64,000 nucleotides of DNA. Source: Clostridium ragsdalei P11. GTDB taxonomy: Bacteria > Bacillota > Clostridia > Clostridiales > Clostridiaceae. The notes under the pieces were generated by a model that was not told the origin of the DNA, searched no databases, and was given only the letters and a program-made list of their open reading frames with translations. Both the position numbers and the translations under genes were made by a program. Position 1 is the stretch's first letter; every line of letters begins with the position of its first letter. Below are positions 1 through 8,407 of the stretch, piece after piece. The stretch lies in the NCBI RefSeq assembly GCF_001675165.1, contig NZ_LROS01000009.1, positions 1 to 64,000 on the forward strand, given 5' to 3'.

Positions 1-100
1 ATGGGAATTAGTATCAGATATTAAAATTCTTTTTGACGAACTTAATTCTAATTTTGCTAAGATTCATTCATTAGCTTATGCTAGAAGTTTCCTAGTATAA
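1..100 (+). CDS. 3' end of an unidentified gene (5' part outside window)
   Basis: An open frame enters from the left edge (codons from base 2) and ends at TAA 98-100, giving about 32 C-terminal residues beginning WELVSDIKILFDELNS. The composition is helical and amphipathic. Nothing in it identifies a family. The stop codon lies inside a sequence (GTATAAGTT...TTAGAAAC) that recurs at 417-447 and 23841-23867, so the extreme C-terminus may have been reshaped by a repeat insertion. Without upstream sequence this could also be a pseudogene tail. Confidence 0.4.
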   Translation, partial: WELVSDIKILFDELNSNFAKIHSLAYARSFLV

Positions 101-177
101 GTTAAATTATCACTTAGAAACCCTATATTAATATAAATGGTTAACTCTATAATTAAACTTTACAACCTGCATGATAT

Positions 178-440
178 TCTAACTTAAAAATCAACTTATA
201 CGCAGGCATATTTTTAAGTTAATAATTAATAATTAAAAATGAATAGTGAATGAAAACTTTTCTCTACTGTGGTGCGGAAAATCTCAAATTTAAAGCCTAT
301 TGAAGCTTTGCTTCAATAGTACAATGTTTTAGATCTTCTATAGTGCTAACGGAAGAAAATCATCCATAACTATTAATTCTTAACTTTTAATTTTTAATTA
401 TTAAAAAATATCTGGAGTATAAGTTGATTTTTCGTTTAGA
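178..440. repeat. MITE-like palindromic element, copy A
   Basis: The left end (TCTAACTTAAAAATCAACTT from 178) and right end (ending TTGATTTTTCGTTTAGA at 440) are imperfect inverted repeats of roughly 40 bp. The interior holds smaller hairpins, such as the one around ATTGAAGCTTTGCTTCAAT near 299-317. The same ends bound a 240-bp element at 23624-23863. No coding capacity is visible. It lies between an unknown gene tail and the sigma-factor promoter. A non-autonomous transposable palindrome is the simplest reading. Confidence 0.6.
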
Positions 441-480
441 AACTCTATAGGGAATTATCATTAAATTATAATAAATTTTT

Positions 481-505
481 GAACCTTTTTGAGCTAAGGT
501 GTCTC
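481..505 (+). promoter_or_regulatory. ECF-type promoter, probably autoregulatory
   Basis: GAACCTTTTT at 481-490, then TGTCTC at 500-505, has the AAC-type -35 and GTCT-type -10 pattern of ECF sigma factor promoters. It lies 38 bases upstream of the sigma gene start. ECF genes are commonly autoregulated, so this is likely read by the sigma factor encoded next to it. This is an inference from pattern and position. Confidence 0.5.
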
Positions 506-542
506 TTATATAATAGGTGCACCAAAAAGAGGAGGTAATTAA

Positions 543-1130
543 GTGAATAACATCGACATAATACAGCGCTGTAAAGAAGGTGATCTAGATGCCTTTAATA
601 TATTATTTGAAGAATACAGTGTAAAAGCTGTACGTACTGTATATCTTATAACCGGTCAAAAAGATATTGCAGAAGATATAGCTCAAGAAGCATTTATAAA
701 ATGTTTCAATCAAATAAAAAAATTAAAAAAAGCAGAGGCATTTGAATCATGGTTCTATCGCCTTCTTACAAGAATATGCTGGAGGTACTGTTCAAAACAA
801 AAAAACAACCTGTGTATTGATGATATCAATGATAAAAATACAATTTCAAGCAACTCACTATCTGACATAACAGAAAAAAATGAAATAAAACATCTTGTGG
901 ATAAGGCCCTTGATAAATTGAGTATGCCTTTAAAAACAACCGTTATCCTATACTATTATAATGAGTTGTCCATAAAAGAAATATCACATGTATTAGGATG
1001 TTTTGAAGGTACTGTAAAATCTCGGCTGCATAACGCTAGGAAATTACTTAAGAAAGAATTTTTAACTGAAAATTTTGAGGGTTACTATTTTAATGATAAT
1101 AAGGATGTGAGGTGTAATGAAAATGCTTAA
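543..1130 (+). CDS. ECF-family RNA polymerase sigma factor
   Basis: This 195-residue protein has the two-domain ECF layout. Sigma region 2 lies at about residues 10-75 (DIAQEAFIKCFNQI is the region 2.2-type helix). Sigma region 4 lies at about 120-170 (LPLKTTVILYYYNELSIKEI and the helix-turn-helix GCFEGTVKSRLHNARK). The start is GTG at 543 behind GAGGAGG at 530-536. It directs core RNA polymerase to alternative promoters, one of which probably lies at 481-505. Its 3' end overlaps the next gene by a few bases, a typical sigma/anti-sigma coupling. The inducing signal and regulon cannot be read from the sequence. Confidence 0.9.
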   Translation: MNNIDIIQRCKEGDLDAFNILFEEYSVKAVRTVYLITGQKDIAEDIAQEAFIKCFNQIKKLKKAEAFESWFYRLLTRICWRYCSKQKNNLCIDDINDKNTISSNSLSDITEKNEIKHLVDKALDKLSMPLKTTVILYYYNELSIKEISHVLGCFEGTVKSRLHNARKLLKKEFLTENFEGYYFNDNKDVRCNENA

Positions 1131-1974
1131 TCAAGAACAATTTGATAAAAATATAAAAAAAGCTTTATTAAACAAATCTCAGGATATAGTACCATCTGAT
1201 AACATGTTTGAAAATATAAAATCTGAAATCAAATCAAATAGGAGTGATAAATATATGTCTAAAGAAAAATTCTTACCTTTTAGTTTAAATATTAAAAAAA
1301 CTGTCATTGCTGCTTCCTGCGGATTTCTTATACTAGCAGGTTCAGTTGTTGCATCCCCAAATTTAAGGGCTTCAGCTCTTCAGAGTATAGGTAAATATGT
1401 TGATGGTTATACAGATATGAAGCATTACAATAAAGCTCCATCTAAAGCAGATTTACAAAAGGATTTAGGTTACAATGTAAAAATACCTAACTCTCTTTCC
1501 GGAGGATATAAACTGGTTGACGCTGGTGTAGATGGACATATAGACGGTGCAACCCCGGACAAACAATATGGTAATAGAGGAGCATATGCAATCTATTCAA
1601 TAAATAATGATAGAAAAACAACCTTATCTCTTGGAGCTTCAAAAAGATCTGTAGATGCAGATGCTCCAATATTTAAAAATGCCGTACCTGTAAAAATGGG
1701 CAGCATTACAGGATATTTTACACAATATAAAGTACATGAAGCACCTGAAGGCACTAAATTTTCAGCTAAAGAAAAGCAAGATATCAAAGATGGCAAGGAA
1801 GTTCTAATTGGTATTGGAAGTCCGAAAAAAAATGTTAAGCTCAAAGAAAAGTTTAGCCAAGAATGTGCATTAAAGTGGAAAGATAATGGTATAAACTATG
1901 AACTTACTTCTATGGGCAATTTAAGTGAAAGTCAAATGTCTGAATTGGCTCAATATGTAATAAGCTCTAAATAG
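1123..1974 (+). CDS. Membrane-anchored anti-sigma factor (putative)
   Basis: A cytoplasmic N-terminus (about residues 1-58) precedes one hydrophobic segment (KKTVIAASCGFLILAGSVVA, near 59-78) and a long extracytoplasmic C-terminal domain of about 200 residues. This layout, with a gene overlap of 8 bases with the sigma gene, is that of single-pass anti-sigma factors with a DUF4179/DUF4367-like sensor region. The ATG at 1123 is 8 bases from GAGGTG (1109-1114). The ATG at 1117 is possible but too close. The protein would hold the sigma factor at the membrane until a signal releases it. No zinc-binding HxxxCxxC motif is visible, so it is not a ZAS-type anti-sigma. Confidence 0.7.
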   Translation: MLNQEQFDKNIKKALLNKSQDIVPSDNMFENIKSEIKSNRSDKYMSKEKFLPFSLNIKKTVIAASCGFLILAGSVVASPNLRASALQSIGKYVDGYTDMKHYNKAPSKADLQKDLGYNVKIPNSLSGGYKLVDAGVDGHIDGATPDKQYGNRGAYAIYSINNDRKTTLSLGASKRSVDADAPIFKNAVPVKMGSITGYFTQYKVHEAPEGTKFSAKEKQDIKDGKEVLIGIGSPKKNVKLKEKFSQECALKWKDNGINYELTSMGNLSESQMSELAQYVISSK

Positions 1975-1979
1975 TTGTT

Positions 1980-2018
1980 ATGGCTGGTATAAGTATAAAA
2001 TTCACTTATACCAGCCAT
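1980..2018. terminator. Bidirectional hairpin terminator
   Basis: A perfect 15-bp stem (ATGGCTGGTATAAGT paired with ACTTATACCAGCCAT) has a 9-base loop. It sits between the convergent anti-sigma gene and the ABC transporter operon and could stop transcription from both sides. Confidence 0.8.
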
Positions 2019-2039
2019 ATATTAGTAAATTCTTAACTT

Positions 2040-2654
2040 TTAATCCAGTGAATAGATCACATCACCTAATTGTTCAGCTTCTGCTTTGTCATGAGTGACC
2101 AGTATAATGGTTCTTCTATTTTCGCTATAAATCATTAAAAATTTCTCTATTATATCACTTTTTAGTCTATCATCCAGTCCCTTAAAGGGCTCATCCATCA
2201 AAAGTAGATCGCTTTTATAGGCAAATGCTCTGGCAAGTGCAACTCTTCTTTTCATTCCTCCACTTAATTTATAAGGAAGTTTGTCTCTATAGTCCCATAA
2301 TTCTACCATATTCAAAAATTTTCTTACAGCTAAATCTACCCTACCTTTGTCCATAGTAGACTTTAATACAAAAGCCACATTATCATATACACTAAGGTAT
2401 GGAATCAATCTATCCTCTTGAAACACATAAGATATGGTACTGCCTTTTAAATTAACTTTTCCATTATAATCTTTTTCAATTCCACTTATTATATTTAACA
2501 ATGTGGTCTTGCCGCATCCTGAAGGTCCAAGAATAGCTGTGATCCTATTTTTCAAGAATTTCATATTTAAATTATAAAAAACAGGTACTCCCTCGTAGTA
2601 TTTACTCAATCTACTTATCGTAACTTCATATTGGTCTTCATTTTGCTCTTCCAT
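2040..2654 (-). CDS. ABC importer ATPase, SsuB/TauB-like
   Basis: This 204-residue nucleotide-binding subunit has Walker A GPSGCGKT (residues 43-50), a Q-loop (YVFQEDRL), signature LSGGM (130-134), Walker B LLLMDEP (about 150-156) and H-loop VTHD. It powers uptake through the permease encoded just upstream. The start is ATG at 2654, preceded by AGAGGGTG; a longer frame exists upstream but has no ribosome site. It is the last gene of a three-gene importer operon (binding protein, permease, ATPase). Sequence style places it in the nitrate/sulfonate/taurine group. The exact substrate is not determinable. Confidence 0.88.
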   Translation of the reverse strand: MEEQNEDQYEVTISRLSKYYEGVPVFYNLNMKFLKNRITAILGPSGCGKTTLLNIISGIEKDYNGKVNLKGSTISYVFQEDRLIPYLSVYDNVAFVLKSTMDKGRVDLAVRKFLNMVELWDYRDKLPYKLSGGMKRRVALARAFAYKSDLLLMDEPFKGLDDRLKSDIIEKFLMIYSENRRTIILVTHDKAEAEQLGDVIYSLD

Positions 2655-2659
2655 AAAAT

Positions 2660-2712
2660 CACCCTCTTTATCAATGCACATTTCACAGCTCACAATTCAC
2701 AATTATAGTAAA
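2660..2712. repeat. Half copy of the TGCACAATTCACAAT repeat family
   Basis: The spacer between the permease and ATPase genes contains AATGCACATTTCACAGCTCAC followed by AATTCACAATTAT. This matches the arms of the palindromic repeat at 18543-18657. It has no coding potential and is probably a degenerate single arm left in the operon spacer. Confidence 0.45.
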
Positions 2713-2715
2713 CAA

Positions 2716-3468
2716 CTACTTTTTTGCTCTACTCAAGTAATACTTAAATATTTTTTCGAAAATAAAACTTAAAATTACAATTACAATAGTCCATGCGAAG
2801 AGTTCTGATGTTTCCAGAGTTGTTTTAGCACTTAAAAGATTTAGCCCTATAGAATAATTAGGAGTACTTAATACTTCAGATGCCACTGAAACTTTCCATC
2901 CGATTCCAAGACACATAAATATTCCTGATATAATATAATTTTTTATACTTGGTAGATATATATCTTTTATTACATACTTTCTCTTTACATTATATACACT
3001 TGCCATCTGTATCAAATATTTATCTACAGACTTTATACCTTGAATTACATTCGTATATATTATTGGAAAGCATATAAGTATAGCTGTGAAAATCACCACA
3101 TTAGATGAATTAAACCATACTAAAGCTATAATAATTATGGATATAACTGGAGTGGATTTTACAGTAACTACAAGAGGTTCCAGTAGTTCTTCTATAAATT
3201 TATTTAGTCCTGCAATTATACCAGTTATAATTCCAATAGCTATGGATAATAAAATTCCAATAATCACTCTCAATATACTATTAAAAACGCTCTTCCAAAA
3301 ATAATTTTTTCCCATTAAAATTATTAAGGTTTTTAGTACTTCAAATGGCGAAGGTAAAAGAAGAGGATTATTCATAAAAAGGGAGCAAAGCTCCCAAATC
3401 AGCATCCAAAATACTAGTATAGATAGTTTTTTAATTATTTTTGTTTCCACTGTAATAGAAATTTTCAT
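2716..3468 (-). CDS. ABC importer permease, SsuC/TauC-like
   Basis: This is an inner-membrane permease of about 250 residues with five or six hydrophobic segments. Its central cytoplasmic loop (QMASVYNVKRKYVIKDIYLPS) corresponds to the EAA loop that docks the ATPase. The ATG at 3468 has GGAGG 12 bases upstream. It lies inside the 3' end of the binding-protein gene, overlapping it by 38 bases, which suggests translational coupling. It forms the channel of the SsuABC/TauABC-type importer. Confidence 0.87.
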   Translation of the reverse strand: MKISITVETKIIKKLSILVFWMLIWELCSLFMNNPLLLPSPFEVLKTLIILMGKNYFWKSVFNSILRVIIGILLSIAIGIITGIIAGLNKFIEELLEPLVVTVKSTPVISIIIIALVWFNSSNVVIFTAILICFPIIYTNVIQGIKSVDKYLIQMASVYNVKRKYVIKDIYLPSIKNYIISGIFMCLGIGWKVSVASEVLSTPNYSIGLNLLSAKTTLETSELFAWTIVIVILSFIFEKIFKYYLSRAKK

Positions 3469-4429
3469 CCGGCATTTTTCCTCCAATGGATTTTGGATTA
3501 TTCTCATTTAAAACTTCATAAAATTTCTCCAAGGCCTGCTTTCCATCTTTAGCACTTATAAATACTATGTTACTCTTTGGAATAGCCATTTCCGCTACTT
3601 TAGCCTTTGGAATTATACTTTCCTTTGCTATAAGTTTTCCTGATTCTTGTTTATTTTTATTTACAAAGTCTACTGATTCTTTATATTTGCTCAAGAAGCT
3701 ATCTAAATCTTTTCCTCTCTTGTCTATAAATGATTTTCTAAAAACCAAAGTTCCCATTACGAGCTTGCTCTGTCCCTGGGAAGCCTTGTCCCATTCTTTT
3801 GTCAAATCTATAGGTATTCTCAAATTACTGTCTTTCATTTTAGTTGTAGTTACAAAAGGTTCTGGTAAAACAGCTAGATTCACCTTTTTAGATGCTATTG
3901 CTGCAGCTAAATCGCTGTGATCCATCTTATAATCAATAGTTACATCTTTTCCTGGTTTCAATCCATTCTTCTTTAATATGTAATTTAACACATACTCAGG
4001 AGTAGATCCCTTACCACTTGAGTAAATGGTCTTTCCCTTCAAGTCAGCTATACTGTTTACTGTATTTCCATTTTCCACAATGTATAAAACACCTAATGTA
4101 TTTATTCCAACTAACTTAACTTGACCTTTGGTTTTATTATATAGAATTGGTGCAAGGTTAGATGGAACTGCTGCACCATCCAATTCTCCGTTTACAATTT
4201 TAGACACTATTTGATCTGCAGAATTGTATACAGTAATATCATAGTCATCCTTATTTTGCATAAGTTTTGCCATACCCATTCCAGTAGGTCCTTTTAAAGC
4301 AGCTATCTTAATTTTATCCTTTTTAGCTGAAGCTGAAGTTGCAGTTGAATCATTAGAACAACCTGCTGCAAATAGGGTTGAAATTATAATCATAAATGAC
4401 ATTATAAATATACTTATCTTTTTTTTCAT
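3431..4429 (-). CDS. ABC importer substrate-binding lipoprotein, SsuA/TauA-like
   Basis: The N-terminus MKKKISIFIMSFMII has a hydrophobic core and a lipobox ending FAAGC, so the mature protein is a membrane-anchored lipoprotein of about 310 residues. The body has the periplasmic-binding-protein-like fold of the NMT1/SsuA class (for example the segment LPEPFVTTTKMKDSNLRIP). The start is ATG at 4429 behind AGGAGGG; a TTG further upstream (4471) has no ribosome site. It is the first gene of the importer operon. The ligand may be a sulfonate, thiamine precursor or similar small molecule, but the sequence does not decide. Confidence 0.87.
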   Translation of the reverse strand: MKKKISIFIMSFMIIISTLFAAGCSNDSTATSASAKKDKIKIAALKGPTGMGMAKLMQNKDDYDITVYNSADQIVSKIVNGELDGAAVPSNLAPILYNKTKGQVKLVGINTLGVLYIVENGNTVNSIADLKGKTIYSSGKGSTPEYVLNYILKKNGLKPGKDVTIDYKMDHSDLAAAIASKKVNLAVLPEPFVTTTKMKDSNLRIPIDLTKEWDKASQGQSKLVMGTLVFRKSFIDKRGKDLDSFLSKYKESVDFVNKNKQESGKLIAKESIIPKAKVAEMAIPKSNIVFISAKDGKQALEKFYEVLNENNPKSIGGKMPDENFYYSGNKNN

Positions 4430-4551
4430 AAAAACCCTCCTATAGCTAATTAACTTAAAACATAGACACAATTCTATTTATTATCTATTTTATTATAACA
4501 TTATCTTCAGGCTTTAATTAATTTTATATTTAGAATTTTTAAAAATATAAG

Positions 4552-4580
4552 TTGACATAATAAACATTTTGGATTAAAAT
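4552..4580 (+). promoter_or_regulatory. Near-consensus vegetative promoter heading a long leader
   Basis: TTGACA (4552-4557), a 17-base spacer and TAAAAT (4575-4580) form a near-ideal housekeeping promoter on the plus strand. The next plus-strand gene starts at 5059, so it would give a leader of about 470 nt or a separate small RNA. Confidence 0.45.
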
Positions 4581-4769
4581 AAAAGTATTAACAATATATA
4601 CCATAAAATGCTATCAATTTAGTGTTTTAAAAATATCTTAAATTTCACAGTTATCAATTCATATCTTAACCTGATCTCTTACTTTAAGTTTAAGATCGGC
4701 AATAGTTATCTAAAAGCATTACCTTTAAAAAGATAATTGTTAATAACTGAAAAATATTTATTAATAAAG

Positions 4770-4945
4770 GCATTTGAAAGAAAATAACAAAGTTCAAATA
4801 ACAAAGAACAGATAAAGATGATTTCCATCATACCTCAGGAAATTTATAATTTTAATATTTTCTGACGTTAGGAAGAAAATTATCATTATTTGATATTTGA
4901 ACTTTGAACTTTGTTCTTTAAGAAAATTGCTTGGCAATTTTCTTA
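4770..4945. repeat. Compound palindromic repeat
   Basis: Left-side AACAAAGTTCAAATAACAAA and right-side TTTGAACTTTGAACTTTGTT are imperfect inverted repeats. A perfect 12-bp hairpin follows (TAAGAAAATTGC, loop TTG, 4919-4945). The left edge (GCATTTGAAAGAAAATAACA) is shared with the repeats at 13212-13283 and 26781-26872. The rest of 4581-5058 shows no reading frame. Confidence 0.55.
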
Positions 4946-4980
4946 TATTAAGTCAAAATTTTATATGTGCAAAAGTTGAG

Positions 4981-5022
4981 TTAATAAACATCTTTGTAAT
5001 TATATATTAAGATGTTTATTAA
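4981..5022 (+). promoter_or_regulatory. Perfect dyad just upstream of the glycan operon
   Basis: TTAATAAACATCTT (4981-4994) and AAGATGTTTATTAA (5009-5022) are exact 14-base inverted repeats with a 14-base AT-rich spacer, 37 bases before the start at 5059. It could be an operator, a stabilising 5' hairpin or a weak attenuator. No long U-run follows, so a strong terminator is unlikely. Confidence 0.45.
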
Positions 5023-5058
5023 ATTTCAAAAATTTATTCAGCATAAGGAGGAATCAAT

Positions 5059-6120
5059 ATGAAAGCATTACTTTTAGCTGGAGGCAAAGGCACTAGACTA
5101 AGGCCTTTGACAGACAAACTTCCAAAACCCATGGTTCCAATTATGGGTAAACCGCTTATAGAAAGAACTATACTAAAGTTAAAAGAATCTGGTGTTAGTG
5201 AAATTGTCATAAGCACCTGTTATAAATCTGATTATATTGAAAATTATTTAGGGGATGGTAAAAAATATGGATTAAAAATACATTATATCTCCGAAGACTT
5301 GCCTTTAGGTACAGGAGGCGCCATAAAAAATGCCGAAAGTTTCTTTGATGACACTTTTATAATCATGAATTCAGATATAGTACATAATCTATGCTACTCT
5401 GATTTCATAAAATTTCATAGAGAAAAGAAAGCTTCTGTTTCCATAGCTATGACTGAAGTAAAAGATCCATCTCAGTATGGAGTTATAGAATTTGATGAAG
5501 ACAACTATATAAAAGCTTTTAAAGAAAAACCTAAAGAAGAAGAAACCAACTCAAAATGGATAAATGCAGGAGTGTATATATTTGAGCCAGAAGTACTAAA
5601 AGAAATACCTGAAAAAGAAATTGTATCTATAGAAAAAGACACTTATCCCCTGATTTTGAATAAAAGCTATAAAATGGCTGCCTACAAATACACCGACTAC
5701 TGGATAGATATAGGCACAATAAAAAAATATATAAAAGCACACGTAGATATATTGTACAGCAACTGTAATAAACTTATGGAAACAAAAAATCTTACAAATA
5801 AGAGTAATATAATTTTTAAAAATAAAAGTGTAAAAATTCATCCCAGTGCTAAAATAATAGGTCCTGTATTTATAGGTCAGGACTGTATCATTGAAGCAAA
5901 CTCTCAGATAGGTCCTTATGTGGTTTTAGGTAACAATTGTCATATTGGCACTTCCTGCAATGTAAGCAAGAGTGTACTGTGGGATAGAATAAATGTACAT
6001 GAAAATGTTAATCTGACAAATTCTGTAGTAGCTTCAGATTGCACTATAGAAAAATATTGCAATATAATTAATTCAGCCTATGTCTCAAACAATTATAATA
6101 ATAATTTACTTGCAATATAA
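5059..6120 (+). CDS. NDP-sugar nucleotidyltransferase with C-terminal hexapeptide helix
   Basis: The N-terminal Rossmann-like nucleotidyltransferase domain (about residues 1-235) opens with the pyrophosphorylase signature LAGGKGTRLRPLT and has GTGGA and the metal-binding MNSD. A left-handed beta-helix of hexapeptide repeats follows (about 255-345, such as IGPVFIGQDCIIEANSQIG). This is the layout of mannose-1-phosphate guanylyltransferases and glucose-1-phosphate nucleotidyltransferases, which make activated sugars. AAGGAGG lies just before the ATG. It is the first gene of a three-gene operon with a glycosyltransferase and a glycosidase-like protein. The nucleotide and sugar used are not certain. 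Confidence 0.88.
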   Translation: MKALLLAGGKGTRLRPLTDKLPKPMVPIMGKPLIERTILKLKESGVSEIVISTCYKSDYIENYLGDGKKYGLKIHYISEDLPLGTGGAIKNAESFFDDTFIIMNSDIVHNLCYSDFIKFHREKKASVSIAMTEVKDPSQYGVIEFDEDNYIKAFKEKPKEEETNSKWINAGVYIFEPEVLKEIPEKEIVSIEKDTYPLILNKSYKMAAYKYTDYWIDIGTIKKYIKAHVDILYSNCNKLMETKNLTNKSNIIFKNKSVKIHPSAKIIGPVFIGQDCIIEANSQIGPYVVLGNNCHIGTSCNVSKSVLWDRINVHENVNLTNSVVASDCTIEKYCNIINSAYVSNNYNNNLLAI

Positions 6121-6140
6121 AAACTTAAGAGGTGATATCA

Positions 6141-7301
6141 TTGAAAAAAAATATAGTATTTTTGAGTACCTATCCGCCACGTGCATGTGGGATAGCTACT
6201 TTTACTGCTGATCTTGTAAAAAATTTAGAAAACAAATTTTCTTCTAATTCCTATAAAATAACTGCTGTCAATGATGAAAATTATAAATATGCAAAGGAAG
6301 TAGCCTTCACATTAAATCAATTTGACAGAAAATCCTATATTCATCTTGCTAATATATTAAATAATTCCGATACTAACTTAGTTGTATTAGAACATGAATA
6401 TGGAATATATGGTGGGGACTGCGGAGAATATATATTAGATCTTGTAAATAATTTAAATATTCCATTTATAACTACGTTTCATACCATACTTTCAATGCCT
6501 TCTGAGAAACAAAAATTTATACTCAAAACTCTAGGTAATAAGAGCCAGAAAGTCATTACTATGGGGAAAAGTTCTATAAAAATTTTGATGAACACATATA
6601 ATATTCCTGAAAACAAAATCATACTTATTCCTCATGGAGTTCCGGATATTGTTGTAGAAGATAGAAATTGTTTAAAAGAAAAACTAGGATACAAAGATAG
6701 AAGCATAGTAAGTACTTTTGGACTTCTAAGTCCTGGAAAGGGCATTGAATATGCTATAGAATCCATTTCAAAAGTAGCAAAGAAACATCCTGAAGTTCTT
6801 TATCTGGTGCTAGGTCAAACTCATCCTTGTGTAAAAAAGGAACAAGGTGAAAGTTATAGAAATAAACTTAAGAACTTAGTATCACAATTTGATATTCAGA
6901 ACAATGTAAAATTCGTAAACAAATATCTTACAAAAAAAGAAATAGTACAATACCTAACTTTATCTGATATATACATGACTCCCTATTTAGGTAAAGAACA
7001 GGCTGTAAGTGGTACTTTAGCCTATGCAGCAGGCTATGGTAGAGTTATTGTTTCCACTCCTTATAGGTATGCACAAGAAATGCTAAGCAAAAATAGAGGC
7101 CTTCTTGCAAAGTTTAAAGATGCAGATTCACTTGCAAAAGCTGTAAATTTCTTATTGGATAACCCTCTTAAGAGGCGTAATATGGAGCAATCCACCATGA
7201 AATTAGGCATGAAAATGAGATGGCCTTCTGTTGCAGCACAATATGAAAATCTATTTGCTTCTGTTATAAAAAACAGCGAAATTGCAACTCAGGTGGTGTA
7301 A
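6141..7301 (+). CDS. GT4-type glycosyltransferase
   Basis: This 386-residue GT-B protein has an N-terminal acceptor domain starting NIVFLSTYPPRACGIATFTA. Its C-terminal donor domain carries STFGLLSPGKGIEYAI and the GT4 EX7E-type region (PYLGKEQAVSGTLAYAAGYG). The most likely start is TTG at 6141, spaced 6-7 bases from AGAGGTG; the GTG at 6132 lies inside the ribosome site. It would transfer a sugar from a nucleotide donor, perhaps made by the preceding enzyme. The gap to the upstream gene is 20 bases and to the downstream gene 3 bases, so all three are one operon. Confidence 0.88.
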   Translation: MKKNIVFLSTYPPRACGIATFTADLVKNLENKFSSNSYKITAVNDENYKYAKEVAFTLNQFDRKSYIHLANILNNSDTNLVVLEHEYGIYGGDCGEYILDLVNNLNIPFITTFHTILSMPSEKQKFILKTLGNKSQKVITMGKSSIKILMNTYNIPENKIILIPHGVPDIVVEDRNCLKEKLGYKDRSIVSTFGLLSPGKGIEYAIESISKVAKKHPEVLYLVLGQTHPCVKKEQGESYRNKLKNLVSQFDIQNNVKFVNKYLTKKEIVQYLTLSDIYMTPYLGKEQAVSGTLAYAAGYGRVIVSTPYRYAQEMLSKNRGLLAKFKDADSLAKAVNFLLDNPLKRRNMEQSTMKLGMKMRWPSVAAQYENLFASVIKNSEIATQVV

Positions 7302-7304
7302 TAT

Positions 7305-8360
7305 ATGTTTACCTTTGAAGAAAAAGATTCTGTACCCCTTTTTATCATGACTGACGATACTGGAATTATACAGCACAGTGTATTTGCAGTTCCAGATCCA
7401 AATTCAGGTTACACTACAGATGACAATGCAAGAGCTTTGATTATAGCTATAATGTTATATGAAAAATTCAAAAGTGAAAAGTATATAAAATTAATTTTTA
7501 CATACACTTCATTTTTGCTCTATGCCCAAAATAAAAGGGGAACCTTTAAGAATTTTATGGATTACAGTAGAAATTTCATTGAAGAGGAGGGCTCTGAAGA
7601 TTGTTTTGGAAGATGTCTATGGTCACTAGGGTATATGCTTCAATCAAAAATTATTCCCCCCTCTATAAAACATGCAGCTCAAAAGATGATGTCAAAAGCT
7701 TTACCCAATGTAAAATCACTGTCTTACACTCACAGTAAAGCCTACTGCCTTTTGGGGCTGAATTTGATTTACAGTGAACTTTTAGAAGCCAGTTCTACAT
7801 TTGAAATTTCAAAGCATACTGTAAAAGAAGATATAACTATGCTTTCAGATTCTCTTGTAGAAAATTTTAAGTGTTACAGCAGTGATTCCTGGAAATGGTT
7901 TGAAAATAGTCTCACCTATGGTAATGGCATATTTCCCTGGTGTCTTTTAAAAAGCAGTAATACATTAAATAACAAAGAGTACCTAGATATTGCCCTAGAA
8001 GCTTTAAGCTTTTTGGAGCAGCAGTGTTTTAAACAGGATTATTTTAAACCTATAGGAAATAATGGTTGGTTTAAAAGAAATGATTCTCATCCATGCGAAT
8101 TTGATGAACAGCCTTTAGAGGCCTGCGGAACAGCTCTTATGTATATGGAAGCTTACAAATTACTTAAAGACGTAAAATACTTAGATAAAGCAAAATTATG
8201 TTATGAATGGTTTTTAGGTAAAAATTCCGCAAAAAAATCACTTGTAGATAACTTTACAAGGGGAGGCATGGATGGAATAATGGAAAATAAAATGAATTTA
8301 AATCAAGGAGCTGAAAGTATCATAGCAAAAATACTAACAGAGCTCCTTCTCTCCAAATAA
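7305..8360 (+). CDS. (alpha/alpha)6-barrel glycosidase-like protein
   Basis: This 351-residue all-helical protein carries the segment IIQHSVFAVPDPNSGYTTDD near the N-terminus, then repeated helices with conserved acidic and aromatic residues (CEFDEQPLEACGTALMYMEA). The pattern is that of six-hairpin glycosidase-like proteins found beside GT4 glycosyltransferases. No signal peptide is present, so it should act in the cytoplasm. It starts 3 bases after the glycosyltransferase stop (site GGTGGTG). It may trim or phosphorolyse the glycan made by the operon, but catalysis is unproven. Confidence 0.65.
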   Translation: MFTFEEKDSVPLFIMTDDTGIIQHSVFAVPDPNSGYTTDDNARALIIAIMLYEKFKSEKYIKLIFTYTSFLLYAQNKRGTFKNFMDYSRNFIEEEGSEDCFGRCLWSLGYMLQSKIIPPSIKHAAQKMMSKALPNVKSLSYTHSKAYCLLGLNLIYSELLEASSTFEISKHTVKEDITMLSDSLVENFKCYSSDSWKWFENSLTYGNGIFPWCLLKSSNTLNNKEYLDIALEALSFLEQQCFKQDYFKPIGNNGWFKRNDSHPCEFDEQPLEACGTALMYMEAYKLLKDVKYLDKAKLCYEWFLGKNSAKKSLVDNFTRGGMDGIMENKMNLNQGAESIIAKILTELLLSK

Positions 8361-8371
8361 TTAATAATTAA

Positions 8372-8398
8372 GAGTTAAGAATTAATAGTTCTTAACTC
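8372..8398. terminator. Bidirectional terminator hairpin
   Basis: GAGTTAAGAA (8372-8381) pairs with TTCTTAACTC (8389-8398) around a 7-base loop, between the convergent glycan operon and the SDR gene. Confidence 0.7.
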
Positions 8399-8407
8399 AA
8401 ATTTATA

